Below, in pieces: positions 1-7,315 of a stretch of 10,489 bases of DNA (positions are counted from its first letter, which is position 1; every line of letters starts with the position of its first letter). The stretch comes from Goniomonas avonlea. Its lineage: Eukaryota > Cryptophyceae > Goniomonadida > Goniomonadaceae. Below the pieces are notes generated by a model, which was given only the letters and a program-made list of their open reading frames with translations, was not told the DNA's origin and searched no databases. The translations under genes and the position numbers were made by a program. The stretch is taken from positions 1 through 10,489 of the forward strand of contig QUTJ01031239.1 of NCBI GenBank assembly GCA_003573635.1, written 5' to 3'.

Positions 1-80
1 TTGAGCGCCGAGTGCTGTTGAGCGTTGTTTGTGTGTTGTATCAGCGTTGCTTGAGCCACATTTGCGTGTTGTTCGCCTTC

Positions 81-128
81 CACTCCCACTCCCACTTTCA
101 CTCCCACTCCCACTCCCCACTTCCCACT
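81..128. repeat. CCCACT-type short tandem repeat
   Basis: Imperfect repeats of CACTCC/CCCACT with one TTTCACT variant. The stretch 1-312 otherwise shows no recognisable protein similarity. It may be intron or 3' UTR of the Kelch gene, or intergenic DNA. Confidence 0.7.
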
Positions 129-220
129 GCCCCTCCACCAGGCATGGCACTCTCGTCACAGTCCTCCCAGTCCAGCCCAGACACCAGACACCTCGACAGA
201 GAGAAGGTCGGGGTGGGATG

Positions 221-308
221 GAGAGGATAGGAGGAGGAGGAGGGGAGGAGGAGGAGGGGAGGACGAGGAGAGGAGGAGAGGAAGCGGCAAAGGTGGGAGG
301 GGAGAGAT
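221..308. repeat. Purine-rich GGA/GGGA tract
   Basis: Nearly pure purine on the + strand (GAGGAGGAGGAGGGGAGGAG and similar), so a strong polypyrimidine tract on the - strand. It lies just after a GT donor (312) and before an AG (192) of the Kelch gene, which fits an intron with an expanded pyrimidine tract. Homopurine tracts of this kind can also form triplex or slip in replication. Confidence 0.6.
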
Positions 309-312
309 GCAC

Positions 313-1611
313 CTGGCACGTTAAGATGGTGTGACCATCGCATCGGGGATAGAGCGGTGTTTAGGACATAGATCCCATCAGTCGCCGGTCCAAGACACTT
401 GTCGTCCTGTTTAAGGTGGTCAGGACATAGCGAAAGAGGGGACAAGGCCATATGATGGTTTAAGTCACCTTCTCTCGGCCGCAGAAAACAACCACGTTGG
501 GGCCGACGACAGCACAGCCCGAACCACCCCTGGGCGATGGAGCTCTTCCTATCGTGGGTGGAGTTCTCCATTCCATTGTGGTAGTATCCAGCACATGGAT
601 ATCTGCACAGACTACAGTCAGCGGGCTCGTCAGGACGGGATTCAGGGACAAACCGTTGTACTTGATCTTGGTGTCTGTTCGCCCGCCAAACAGTAGCATG
701 TTGTTTCCAATACAAACCGCACGGTGAACAAATCGCGGCGAAGGAGGGACGCCCCACACCTCTGGGATGGACCAGGTCCAGGTGCGGGAATCAAGGAGAT
801 ACAGGTCGTTGAGGCACTTGACCGAATATCCGCCGGCATCGCCTTTTCCAAGACCCCCGAAGAGATAGAGAATTGGACCTATTGCCGTCATGCTGTGTGA
901 GGAGCGGCAACAAGGGACCTGTCCTCGAACCCTGGGTTGTCGCCAAGTCCATTCGTTACAGTCCAAAGTGTGCACGTCTGAAAAATATGTACTGGACCGG
1001 CTTCCCCCAAAAACGACCAACTCGCGCCCCACAAGTGCACCAGAGTGTCCAAATCGAGGAATCGGAGGTACGCCACTGGTTTCCATCAATTCCCAACGGT
1101 ACGGGTCCTCGTTGATGTGAAGCACGAGCACATCGTTGCGGGCTTCATCGGATTGGCCGCCAAAACTTAGTAATCGGTTTTGATCCAGGAGCGTCATGGA
1201 ATGGCCCCACCTTGCAAGTGGCTGGACACCTTGAATGTTGACCCGTGGCGACCACTCCAGATGACCCAGGGTTGCCACGGCGACGTAACGCCGCAACCAT
1301 GTTTCGGCAGAAGACAGCTCCGGGACGAGGTCGCCACACCAAAGCCCAGGATAGTCAACACAATATCGGTTCTTCCACAGATAATCGTCAAGGCTGTTGT
1401 CCCAGACTTTGCACACCTCCCGAACCAGACACAAATGCTTCGCAGGAAGATGCAGGAACACGTTCAACAACAGATCAGCCCCCATGCAGCGCTCCATCAA
1501 TCCGGGTTCAGCTTTCTCAATGGCATTTCGCATCGCGCCTCCAGCTGTCCTCGGTGACAGCCTGGTCGTGCTCTCCCACTGTACCATCGCGAAGTCGGCG
1601 TTCGACGACAT
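313..1611 (-). CDS. F-box and Kelch-repeat protein, 3' end unresolved
   Basis: Likely substrate-recognition subunit of an SCF-type ubiquitin ligase: the F-box binds Skp1 and the Kelch propeller binds the target (family knowledge). The ATG at 1611 opens a frame of 381 codons to 469. Residues about 41-85 are F-box-like (LLLNVFLHLPAKHL, then a VCKVW block). Four full Kelch blades follow at about 133-180, 184-231, 235-286 and 290-352, each with R.GH/SS-H, a hydrophobic FGG turn and a D/L..W closing strand. A fifth blade starts (SPRGG...VVVFCGREK) and would stop two codons later. A 62-nt intron (468-407, GTGACT...AACAG, phase 0) joins it to an exon from 406 that reads DGIYVLNT and MRWSHH, completing the blade. 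After 313 there is a GT (GTGCAT) followed by a long pyrimidine tract on this strand. The gene may splice again (an acceptor ending at 192 is possible), or read straight on to TGA 98-100. Fold assignment is firm; the C-terminus is not. Confidence 0.85.
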
Positions 1612-1980
1612 CGTTCGCCTTGGTCGGACCGCTCACCGATCAACGTAGAAACCCAAGAGGAGATACGGAGATTAAGTTTGCGACGACAGCCCACTAGTGG
1701 GGAACTAAGATAAGATAGTTCATGAATTTGCTACTTATGGCGATTCGCACAAGAGATCAAAAACTAAATTAAAAGTGATGGATAATGGATTTTGATGGGT
1801 AATAAATCTGTTTTTTGTCTGTCTCGTGAAGGCGTGTGTCTGTGTCTCCTCAGTGTGACTCTGCAGAAGAATATGACACGGCGTCGTGACAACGACACGG
1901 AGGAAGTTCTTGTTCGAAACCTCTCTCTGCTGATCAGTTCTTGTCCTCTGACTCGATCTCTCAAGCAAGCAAGCCCTCCC

Positions 1981-2216
1981 GGGTTGTGGCTGCTCGGTGG
2001 TTCATAATCTCTCTCTCTCTCGTTGGTAGCGGCCCGCCACAACGAGGATCCCCTCCTGGGTGACATGGGTTCGAATCCCGGCCCCGCCCCTAAGCCCGCA
2101 GTCTTTTCTTCTGGTCTTTTGAACTCGAGCTTTTCAGGGTGTTTGCACCTGGACCAATCCCTCAGAGGGGGTGTTGTTGGCCGCTCAGCGGTTTCCAGGA
2201 TGTTTGAATAAACACT
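1981..2216 (+). mobile_element. Candidate tRNA-derived SINE
   Basis: A perfect RNA polymerase III B box (GGTTCGAATCC, 2068-2078) sits in a T-arm-like hairpin with GGG/CCC stem. Upstream, CGTTGGTAG at 2021-2029 looks like a tRNA D-loop, and TGGCTGCTCGG at 1987-1997 could be an A box. The seven bases after the T-arm (CCCCGCC) have no 5' partner at the right distance, and a CT run interrupts the D-arm, so this is not a working tRNA. A non-tRNA body of about 130 bp follows, ending TTGAATAAACACTCTCTC and then a CA-rich tail. A tRNA head, unrelated body and simple-repeat tail is SINE architecture. Boundaries are approximate and no target-site duplication was established. Confidence 0.4.
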
Positions 2217-2257
2217 CTCTCTCACACACACACACTCACACTCACTCTCACACACAC

Positions 2258-2290
<33 letters not shown>
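2213..2290. repeat. CA/CT microsatellite
   Basis: ACTCTCTCT followed by CA dinucleotides with scattered CT steps, ending in an uninterrupted CA run to 2290. CT- and TGTC-rich sequence continues to about 2440. It lies directly after the SINE candidate and may be that element's expanded tail. Confidence 0.85.
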
Positions 2291-2293
<3 letters not shown>

Positions 2294-2580
2294 CCCTCTC
2301 TCCTCACTCCTCTCTCTCCATCCTCTCAGGTGGCCGCCCAGCCCAGCGGTTCACGGGTCTCTCCCACTCTCTGTCTGTCTGTCTCTCTGTCGCTGTGTGG
2401 CTGTAGCATCTCATTGTGTCTGTGTGTGTCACAGTCGCCCCAGCTCTCTCCCATCCCTCTCCAACACAGCCAGCCGCAGCGGCTTCTGCAAGGGGCCCAA
2501 GTAGTCAACCAGGTTCCGTGTATTGACGATAGTCATCGTTTCCACTTCGCCAAGAATCTGTACATCCCTTTGGGAGGCGC

Positions 2581-2654
2581 GGCCGAGTTGGCATCACAAA
2601 GGCGACAGCAAGGTGCTTTCGTCGGCTTCGGTCATCTTCAACAGGCGCACGCGC
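2581..2654 (-). promoter_or_regulatory. SECIS element, form II
   Basis: RNA signal in the 3' UTR of the arsenite methyltransferase gene that recodes UGA as selenocysteine. On the - strand the core ATGAC (2635-2631) faces TGAT (2596-2593), giving the U.U, G.A, A.G quartet. Stem II pairs CGAAGCCGAC (2630-2621) with GTCGCCTTTG (2606-2597): nine of ten positions pair, one being G-U, with one C.C mismatch. A 5' bulge GAA (2620-2618) supplies the unpaired AA, 11 nt after the quartet. A mini-helix AGCA/TGCT with loop CCT caps it, which is form II. Below the quartet an internal loop (AAGA against GC) leads to helix I, GTTG/CAAC, extendable through CC/GG with small bulges. All pairing was read by eye; folding energy was not computed. 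Confidence 0.82.
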
Positions 2655-2757
2655 TCACCTCTAACGCAAGTCTGAATTGGATCAACCCTCTGGTCCAGTA
2701 CAAGCCTCGGTTGGCAACGATGAGGCCAAATGAGGCGCAGGAAACAAAGGGCCTGAT

Positions 2758-3651
2758 CTAACATCAGCCTCCAGCAGCAGCAGCCGGCGCCGGCGCCTCT
2801 TCGGCCACGGCGGAGGCCGCGCCCTCGCCGGCGTTCACTCCCGCTGGTGGCTTCACAGCCGTGATGTTTGCGCTCATCACATAGTCCTCGGCTTTGGACC
2901 CGGGCATCCAACCAGCGATGAGCTCGCGGCTCTCCTCCTTGAGATCCACGCGCACCTGCACAAAGCCCGCAGCCTCCAGCATGGGAGACACGGTATCGAG
3001 CGCAGGTGCGCCCGCAACTCAGCAGGCCAGCGCGGTTTCAGTGCGAAGCTGCTCAGGAAGCACATCGGTTGCAACGACGTCAGAAATAGCAATGCGGCCA
3101 CCCGGCCGCAGAACTCGATAGGCCTCCCGATACACTTGGGCTTTGTCGGTGCTCAAGTTGATCACGCAATTCGAAATCAACACATCAACCTCGTTGTCAG
3201 CGAGTGGAAGGTGTTCGATCTCACCCAGCCGGAACTCGCAGTTCTTGACTTCAGCCCCCTCTTGCCTGGCCTTCGAGAGCATTGCGGGAGTCTGCAAGTT
3301 CATGAGCTATGCAACCCACGAGGTCGACAAAGAACATACCATATCAACTCCAATAACGTGACCCTCGGGTCCAACCTGCTTCGCTGCAAGAAAACAGTCG
3401 AAGCCAGCTCCTGAGCCCAGGTCGCAGACGCGTTCACCAGGACGCAGGCCAGCGAGTTTGATAGGATTTCCGCAACCTAGTCCCAGGTTTCCAGCACTTT
3501 TCACCTCATCCTCAGAGTAACCCATTTTCAAAGACAGTGCAGGATTGTCGCCGCAGCAGCTTCCAGATGGAAACTTGGACTCGCCCTGCACAGCTGAGGC
3601 ATACACGTCGCTCACTTTTTGTCGAACTTTATCATCATCAGCGGCCGACAT
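2758..3651 (-). CDS. as3mt: Arsenite methyltransferase, predicted selenoprotein
   Basis: SAM-dependent enzyme methylating trivalent arsenic (AS3MT/ArsM family). Two exons: 3651-3340 and 3291-2758, with a 48-nt intron (3339-3292, GTATGT...TTGCAG) that joins GVDM to TPAMLSKA exactly as in the family. The ATG at 3651 is the first in frame; the frame extends 40 codons further 5' without an ATG. Visible motifs: SCCG at residues 31-34, NLGLGCGNP with Cys60, the SAM-binding [20 protein letters not shown], and ISNCVINL with Cys146, then VLRPGGR and AISDVVAT. At residue 195 the third arsenic-binding cysteine is a TGA codon (3019-3021): ALAC-TGA-VAGA, with conserved sequence continuing in the same frame ([27 protein letters not shown]). 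The Ala/Glu/Pro-rich tail ends GG-TGA-TGT-TAG. With both TGAs read as Sec the protein is 281 residues, close to bacterial ArsM length. If TGA 2764-2766 is the stop, it is 279. The alternative, a pseudogene, is disfavoured by the SECIS downstream. Confidence 0.88.
2764..2766 (-). other. Second in-frame TGA, possible C-terminal Sec
   Basis: The codons run GGA GGC TGA TGT TAG. As a stop it ends the protein in Gly-Gly; read as Sec it gives a C-terminal Gly-Gly-Sec-Cys before TAG at 2758-2760. AS3MT tails often carry adjacent cysteines after glycines (from memory), so a Sec-Cys pair would be a natural variant. It lies about 128 nt before the SECIS core, beyond the minimum spacing usually needed for recoding. 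Dual use as stop and Sec codon is possible. Confidence 0.5.
3019..3021 (-). other. In-frame TGA, predicted Sec codon at catalytic position
   Basis: The TGA lies between TGC (Cys194) and GTT (Val196) in exon 2, with no frame change on either side. In AS3MT/ArsM proteins this position, in the GCVAGA/GCISGA-type motif, is the cysteine needed for arsenite binding and methyl transfer (Cys206 of human AS3MT, Cys224 of Cyanidioschyzon ArsM, numbering from memory). No GT donor lies close enough upstream to splice the codon out without deleting conserved sequence. Replacement of a catalytic Cys by UGA is the classical mark of a selenoprotein. Confidence 0.82.
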
Positions 3652-3877
3652 CCCTCTTCGACCGAGCTGTAGCGCTGTTGAAGCCGCACGCAGCTGCTTG
3701 ACAGCACCGAAGATGGCCCTAGTACCGATGTCTGGTTCTGGAAACTTGCAGCCTTGCAGTGAGGCTTGCACCGACTAAGACCTGACTTCGACGAAGAGCG
3801 GAGAAACTTCTGGCAGATTGCTTCAGAGTGCCGCTGCTCATAAGAGTTCGTGTCCGAGCGCCCTAACTGTTCCCAAA
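3652..3877. promoter_or_regulatory. Divergent promoter region, methyltransferase / membrane protein
   Basis: The 226 bp between the two divergent ATGs (3651 on - and 3878 on +) must hold both 5' UTRs and both promoters. No TATA-like box stands out. A short inverted repeat CTTCGACGAAG sits near 3786. The first 120 bp left of 3771 also read openly upstream of the methyltransferase ATG as an Arg/Ala-rich frame without an ATG, so a missing upstream exon or a non-ATG start with a targeting peptide is conceivable. Confidence 0.4.
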
Positions 3878-4569
3878 ATGGTCGTGGTGGTGAAGGGGTG
3901 CGTTTGCTCTCGTTGTTCCTCCCCCCCCCTTCCCTTTCACTCCTTGATACTCCATTTGGTACCTTACTTGTGGTGGCAGATACGGCACAGTGGAGTCCTC
4001 AGTGGCACCCAAGAGACGCGCTTCCTCACTCGTTGCCGGTACCTCTGCTGCCGGCTCTGTACTCACTGACGCTGTTTTCAGTGGGTCTGTGCGCAGTAGC
4101 TCTTGCTTTGATTGCCCTTGCTTCTCTTTCCAACATTGATGAATCTGTGGAACTTGGAGAGGCTTTCAAGCCTCCCCCTGCGTACAAATGGTGAGAGCTT
4201 CGTTTGCCCGAGTGCGTCTCTCACTGTGCCACAGGACAGGAACTGCTGAGAAGAAGCTCGCGGAAGAAATTTCGGCCTCAAATAAGCAGTGGAAGGTTTG
4301 TGCAAACCTCAGACTTTTGTGTTCTTCATTTAATGCGTTTCTGGCAGGTCGAGTCCTACTCCTGGTCTGGCAAGGTGGGTGTCTTTCTGTTGTTGTACAA
4401 CTGTGAACACTGTTCGGTTCCTTGATGATTTCAATGGAATCCATCATCGAGCGCTGTTCGTCTGCATCCTGACAGACCACAGGGTGAGGCCGCGATGAGC
4501 AAAGAAATCAACGACTATGCGAGCAGCTTCAAGCCTGGATCTGACCGGTATCCTCCTTATGTGTTCTAG
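3878..4569 (+). CDS. Small single-pass membrane protein, six exons
   Basis: I do not recognise a family. Exons 3878-3897, 3980-4038, 4082-4190, 4235-4295, 4348-4374 and 4483-4569 join in frame to 120 residues. The introns are 82, 43, 44, 52 and 108 nt, all GT-AG, several with good acceptors (CTCACTGACGCTGTTTTCAG before exon 3). The product starts MVVVVKGYGTVESS, has a basic KRR, one hydrophobic helix at about residues 24-42 (LVAVGLCAVALALIALASL), then FKPPPAYKWTG, a Lys/Glu-rich part (AEKKLAEEISASNKQW) and a hydrophilic tail ending RYPPYVF. Basic residues before a single helix suggest a type II signal anchor with the C-terminal domain outside the cytosol. An alternative end is possible: a donor at 4548 and an acceptor ending at 4632 or 4641 open a Ser/Ala-rich frame ending TGA 4742-4744. 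Confidence rests on five consistent splice phases. Confidence 0.65.
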
Positions 4570-4890
4570 CTTCGGCATGTAGCGAGTATCTTTGGCATTG
4601 CATCTTCTCCTGGAATTGCATCGATTCACAAGTCCACACAGCAAGGACTTGGGCTCCGCGGCGTCAGGCTCTGCCGCTGCTGCATCCGGCTCAGCTGCCT
4701 CTGCTGCTGCGGCCTCCAGCGCTGCCGCGACAGCGTCCTCCTGATCAGCGGTTCGCCCGATTGAATGGAAATCGATGCAATCATCGATTGGTTGGAATGA
4801 AAATGTTCGTTCATATATCAACTGACTCAGGCGAGATAGAGAAGAAACGGGATCAGAAGAGAGCATCGCATTCTCAAAACGTCGAGTTTA

Positions 4891-5379
4891 TTAATGTCCC
4901 TTCAAACCATCGCGCCGATGTCGAAGGAGCCACCAAACGAAGGCTGCGGCAAAAACTCCATGAGTCACGACTGTGGCCACTCCTTGAGATGGATCCTCCG
5001 CGTCAAGCCCCATCGTGATCATCCCTTGAGAGAGGCGTCGAACTGATCCCAAGGCCAACAAGGCATGGTACAGAAGAGCACCGGCTACAACAGGACGGCG
5101 GACACTCACCGGTTGCCATGCAGCGGACAATGCCGTAAGTCCCAAAGCCATAATAGAGCACCTGGCACATGGGGTTGGCTTGAACCCTCATCTCAAATCG
5201 AGAAGAAGAAAAAAAACTCACGACCACACTTCGCCAGCCATGAGTGTTCGAGAAGTCGCAGCAGGTACGGTGTCCCCTGGAAACAAAACCTGTGATCCCA
5301 TCACACCGGACAACAAGTTGAGGAGACCGAATCCGCCCTCGACAAGACCATGCGCGAGGAGAAGGTAATCTGCGCTCAT
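4891..5379 (-). CDS. Small polytopic membrane protein, 142 aa
   Basis: Family not recognised. Exon 1 is 5379-5222, intron 5221-5162 (60 nt, GTGAGT...TGCCAG), exon 2 is 5161-4891 ending TAA. The split codon TC|G keeps frame from AGEVW into SCSIMALG. Four hydrophobic segments are visible: residues about 5-27 (LLLAHGLVEGGFGLLNLLSG), 54-69 (CSIMALGLTALSAAW), 76-93 (VVAGALLYHALLALGS) and 112-132 (VVTHGVFAAAFVWWLL). A basic C-terminus RHRRDGLK follows. Size and helix number resemble small four-helix membrane proteins of unknown function in fungi and bacteria, but I cannot assign one. A second GTGAGT inside exon 2 is probably not used, because the frame stays open and hydrophobic through it. An AATAAA hexamer overlaps the stop codon, suggesting a very short 3' UTR. 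Confidence 0.75.
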
Positions 5380-5460
5380 TGTTTTGTGGCGTCACCTCGA
5401 TAGCGTCTATCTGTTACCTTCCTTACCGTGGTACTGTATCGGCTACCGGAATGCGGTAGC
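5380..5460. promoter_or_regulatory. Divergent promoter, 81 bp
   Basis: Only 81 bp separate the ATGs of the four-helix membrane protein (-) and the serine hydrolase (+). The interval must contain both transcription starts unless one 5' UTR overlaps the other gene. No TATA box or clear operator was seen. Confidence 0.4.
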
Positions 5461-7213
5461 ATGCAGCAGGTCGTCGCTCCCGGCTTCGAGCGACTTGCGC
5501 GAGCCTTTGTTGAGAATTTTACCCAGCGTGATGAAATAGGAGCGAGCCTTTGCGTGTATGTGAGAGGACAGTGTGTTGTTGATCTCTGGGGCGGGACTTC
5601 GAACAAGCCAACTGCCCAACCTTGGACGCCGGACACCTTGGCCAACGTTTACTCTGCCTCAAAGGGAGTTGCGAACATCACCATATTGCTGTGCGCACAG
5701 CGAGGCCTGATTAAATACAGCGACAGAGTTTCTACCTATTGGCCTGAGTTTGCTGCCAGTGGGAAGCAAGACATCACGATTGCAGAGCTGCTCTCACACC
5801 AAGCCGGTTTGGCGTGTTTCGACGAACAGCTCGAGTTGGAAACTGTGCGGACAGCCCAGCAATCACGGAGCAGTCAAATCAAGTTCAGTAATTGGCTGGC
5901 GGAAAGTCGTCCGCAGTGGGAGATGGGTCCCAACCGGTGTGGATATCACGCGCAGACCATTGGTCTGTTTGTTGCTGAGCTCCTTCGCCGTGTCGATCCG
6001 AAGGGCAGAAGCGTTCGTGAGTTCTTCCGTGAGGAGATTGGCCCGGAGTCAAGGTGTCAAATGCCGACTTTCAAAGACCTTTTCCTCACTCTCGTCAGGT
6101 TCGGCGCCGATTTTCACTTCAGCGCGAGACCCGAGCTTGAGCCTCGAATTTCGCGACTCTACACCGTGGAGGCTCCGCATACTGCAGCCACTAAAGCAGC
6201 GTCTGCGAAGTTTGCGGCAGTGAGAGGCGAGCCGACATCGTTGACGTTCCGGGCGTTCACCGCCATCCATGGGTTCACGCCATGGAAAGCACGAAATATC
6301 GAGATTTCTAGGTACGAGCCCCTAGTAGTCAAAATGGTGCAGCAGTGCGAGAGAGAGAAGAGAGAGAGTCACATAGACACACAGAGAGAGAGACCAGGAC
6401 GGGAGACTTCACCATACACTCTGTTTTACTGGAAGAGGCTCACTAATCATGGTTGCTCCAAACTATCCCGTCCGTGCCATTTTTCGACTGGCTTTGATCT
6501 TAGATCTGCAAGCTTCGCGATATCACCAGTCTCTTATTGAAAATCTGGGTTCACAACACACTCGATTGACAATCACACACACACACAAGACGCACACACG
6601 TGTGACACACAACAATCACACACGCGTATCGCAGCATGGTCGGTTTGGGCTCAGGACGCTCCTTGGCACAGCTCTACGCTGCAGTGGCGGGCTCTCCCCC
6701 TGTGGCAGCTAGCCCCTTTCTGCCTGCCGCCGCGATCACGGGAGAATGGGCCCAGGCGCTGTCCCTGGCAGTGGTGACAGACGATGACTTGGTATGTCTG
6801 TGTGTCCGCCTGCACTGAATAACGATAGACAGTCGCTCTGTCTGTCTCTGTCGGTCGGTTTGTCTGTCTGTTCTGTCCGTGCAGCCTTACGATTCAATGA
6901 TTTCTTTGCGTAGCTAATTGTGTGGGACAGGTGCTTCGGACACCGTGTTGCTGGAGTCGCGGCGGGTTCGACCTCGACAGTCGTTACCCTGGTAGCTTTG
7001 GACATGCAGGGTGCGTCGCTTGCCCGCTGTTTCTCTTCTTACTCGATGTGCAGGTTTGGCGGCTCATTGGGGCACGGAAACACCAATTTTGGTGGGGTCG
7101 GCTTAGGATATGTGACAAACGCACTCGAATCTGGGGGCGCCTACATTCGACAAGAGTGCATTTTGGACGCTCTCTACTTGTGCTTGCATGATCTCCCGCA
7201 GTCTCGGTTGTGA
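5461..7213 (+). CDS. Class C beta-lactamase-like serine hydrolase (EstB/LACTB type)
   Basis: Predicted serine esterase or amidase of the beta-lactamase/DD-peptidase fold; substrate unknown. Five exons: 5461-6053, 6099-6311, 6635-6791, 6931-7010, 7054-7213, giving 400 residues, usual for the family. The ATG at 5461 precedes the typical start MQQVVAPGFERL. Seen in order: VVDLWGG, the catalytic SxxK as YSASKGV, LLSHQAGL, and GYHAQTIG in the place of the YxN tyrosine. Then come FREEIGPESR joined to FGADFHF, EIS-SMVGLGSGRSLAQLYAA, DLDSRYPGSFGHAG joined to FGGSLGHG, and GVGLGYVTNAL. FGHAGFGGSLG is the family's C-terminal H-G-G substitute for KTG. Introns: 45, 323, 139 and 43 nt; each junction restores a conserved block. 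The 323-nt intron is filled by GA and CA repeats. The acceptor at 6930 was chosen over TAG at 6913 because it keeps frame into VLRTP. No signal peptide or membrane segment was seen, so it is probably cytosolic. Confidence 0.88.
6342..6625. repeat. GA- and CA-rich simple repeats inside an intron
   Basis: Within the 323-nt second intron of the serine hydrolase gene lie GAGAGAGAAGAGAGAGAG near 6350, a second GA run near 6385, and CA-rich sequence from about 6574 to 6625. The middle part (6400-6570) has no recognisable content. Confidence 0.75.
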
Positions 7214-7315
7214 TCGGAAGCAACTGTGGTCAAGTGATGATGGTTTGGCACAGTGGCAGTGTCACAATTAAAATATTTTCACGCACAGGGACGTATCTGA
7301 ATTAATTAATGTGTC
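7214..7315. terminator. Shared 3' region of convergent genes
   Basis: The 102 bp between the TGA of the serine hydrolase (+) and the TAA of the phosphatase (-) contain AT-rich sequence, including ATTAAA at about 7267 on the + strand. On the - strand TTAATTAATTC follows the phosphatase stop. Poly(A) signals for both genes probably lie here; exact cleavage sites cannot be seen. Confidence 0.4.

Larger units (their letters stand above)
1612..2560. other. Gene-poor interval upstream of the Kelch gene
   Basis: No open frame here reads like a protein and no splice-linked exons were found. It holds the 5' flank of the Kelch gene (from 1612), an AT-rich stretch around 1700-1810, a tRNA-like SINE candidate, then CA and CT repeats to about 2440. 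The distal 3' UTR of the arsenite methyltransferase gene probably enters it from the right. Confidence 0.6.

Noticed and set aside
98-405. Reading straight through 313 to TGA 98-100 as the Kelch protein C-terminus
   Set aside because: The added residues translate a pyrimidine tract into Pro/Ser/Leu-rich sequence with no Kelch character, and a GT donor sits at 312. Not excluded, only less likely than an intron.
2021-2090. Functional tRNA gene
   Set aside because: The T-arm is present but the acceptor stem has no 5' partner, the D-arm is replaced by a CT run, and spacing between boxes is too long for a folded tRNA.
2525-2540. Second SECIS core around the ATGA on the - strand
   Set aside because: ACGAT-AGTC-ATCGT makes only a five-pair hairpin with a four-base loop. 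It lacks a matching TGAN partner, a 10-bp stem II and an AA loop.
3019-3021. Genetic code with UGA as a sense codon throughout
   Set aside because: The serine hydrolase ends properly with TGA (7211-7213), and no other conserved exon in the window contains an in-frame TGA. The codon is special to the methyltransferase.
3019-3303. Methyltransferase pseudogene or two separate genes
   Set aside because: Both sides of the TGA stay in one frame with all family motifs intact, a clean intron, and a SECIS downstream. A lone decay mutation landing on the catalytic cysteine is a poorer explanation.
4444-4866. Open frame of 140 codons on the - strand with an Ala/Glu/Pro-rich middle
   Set aside because: It overlaps exon 6 of the + strand membrane protein, starts only about 25 bp after the stop of the four-helix gene, and shows no recognisable domain. 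The low-complexity part is the antisense of a Ser/Ala-rich + strand frame.
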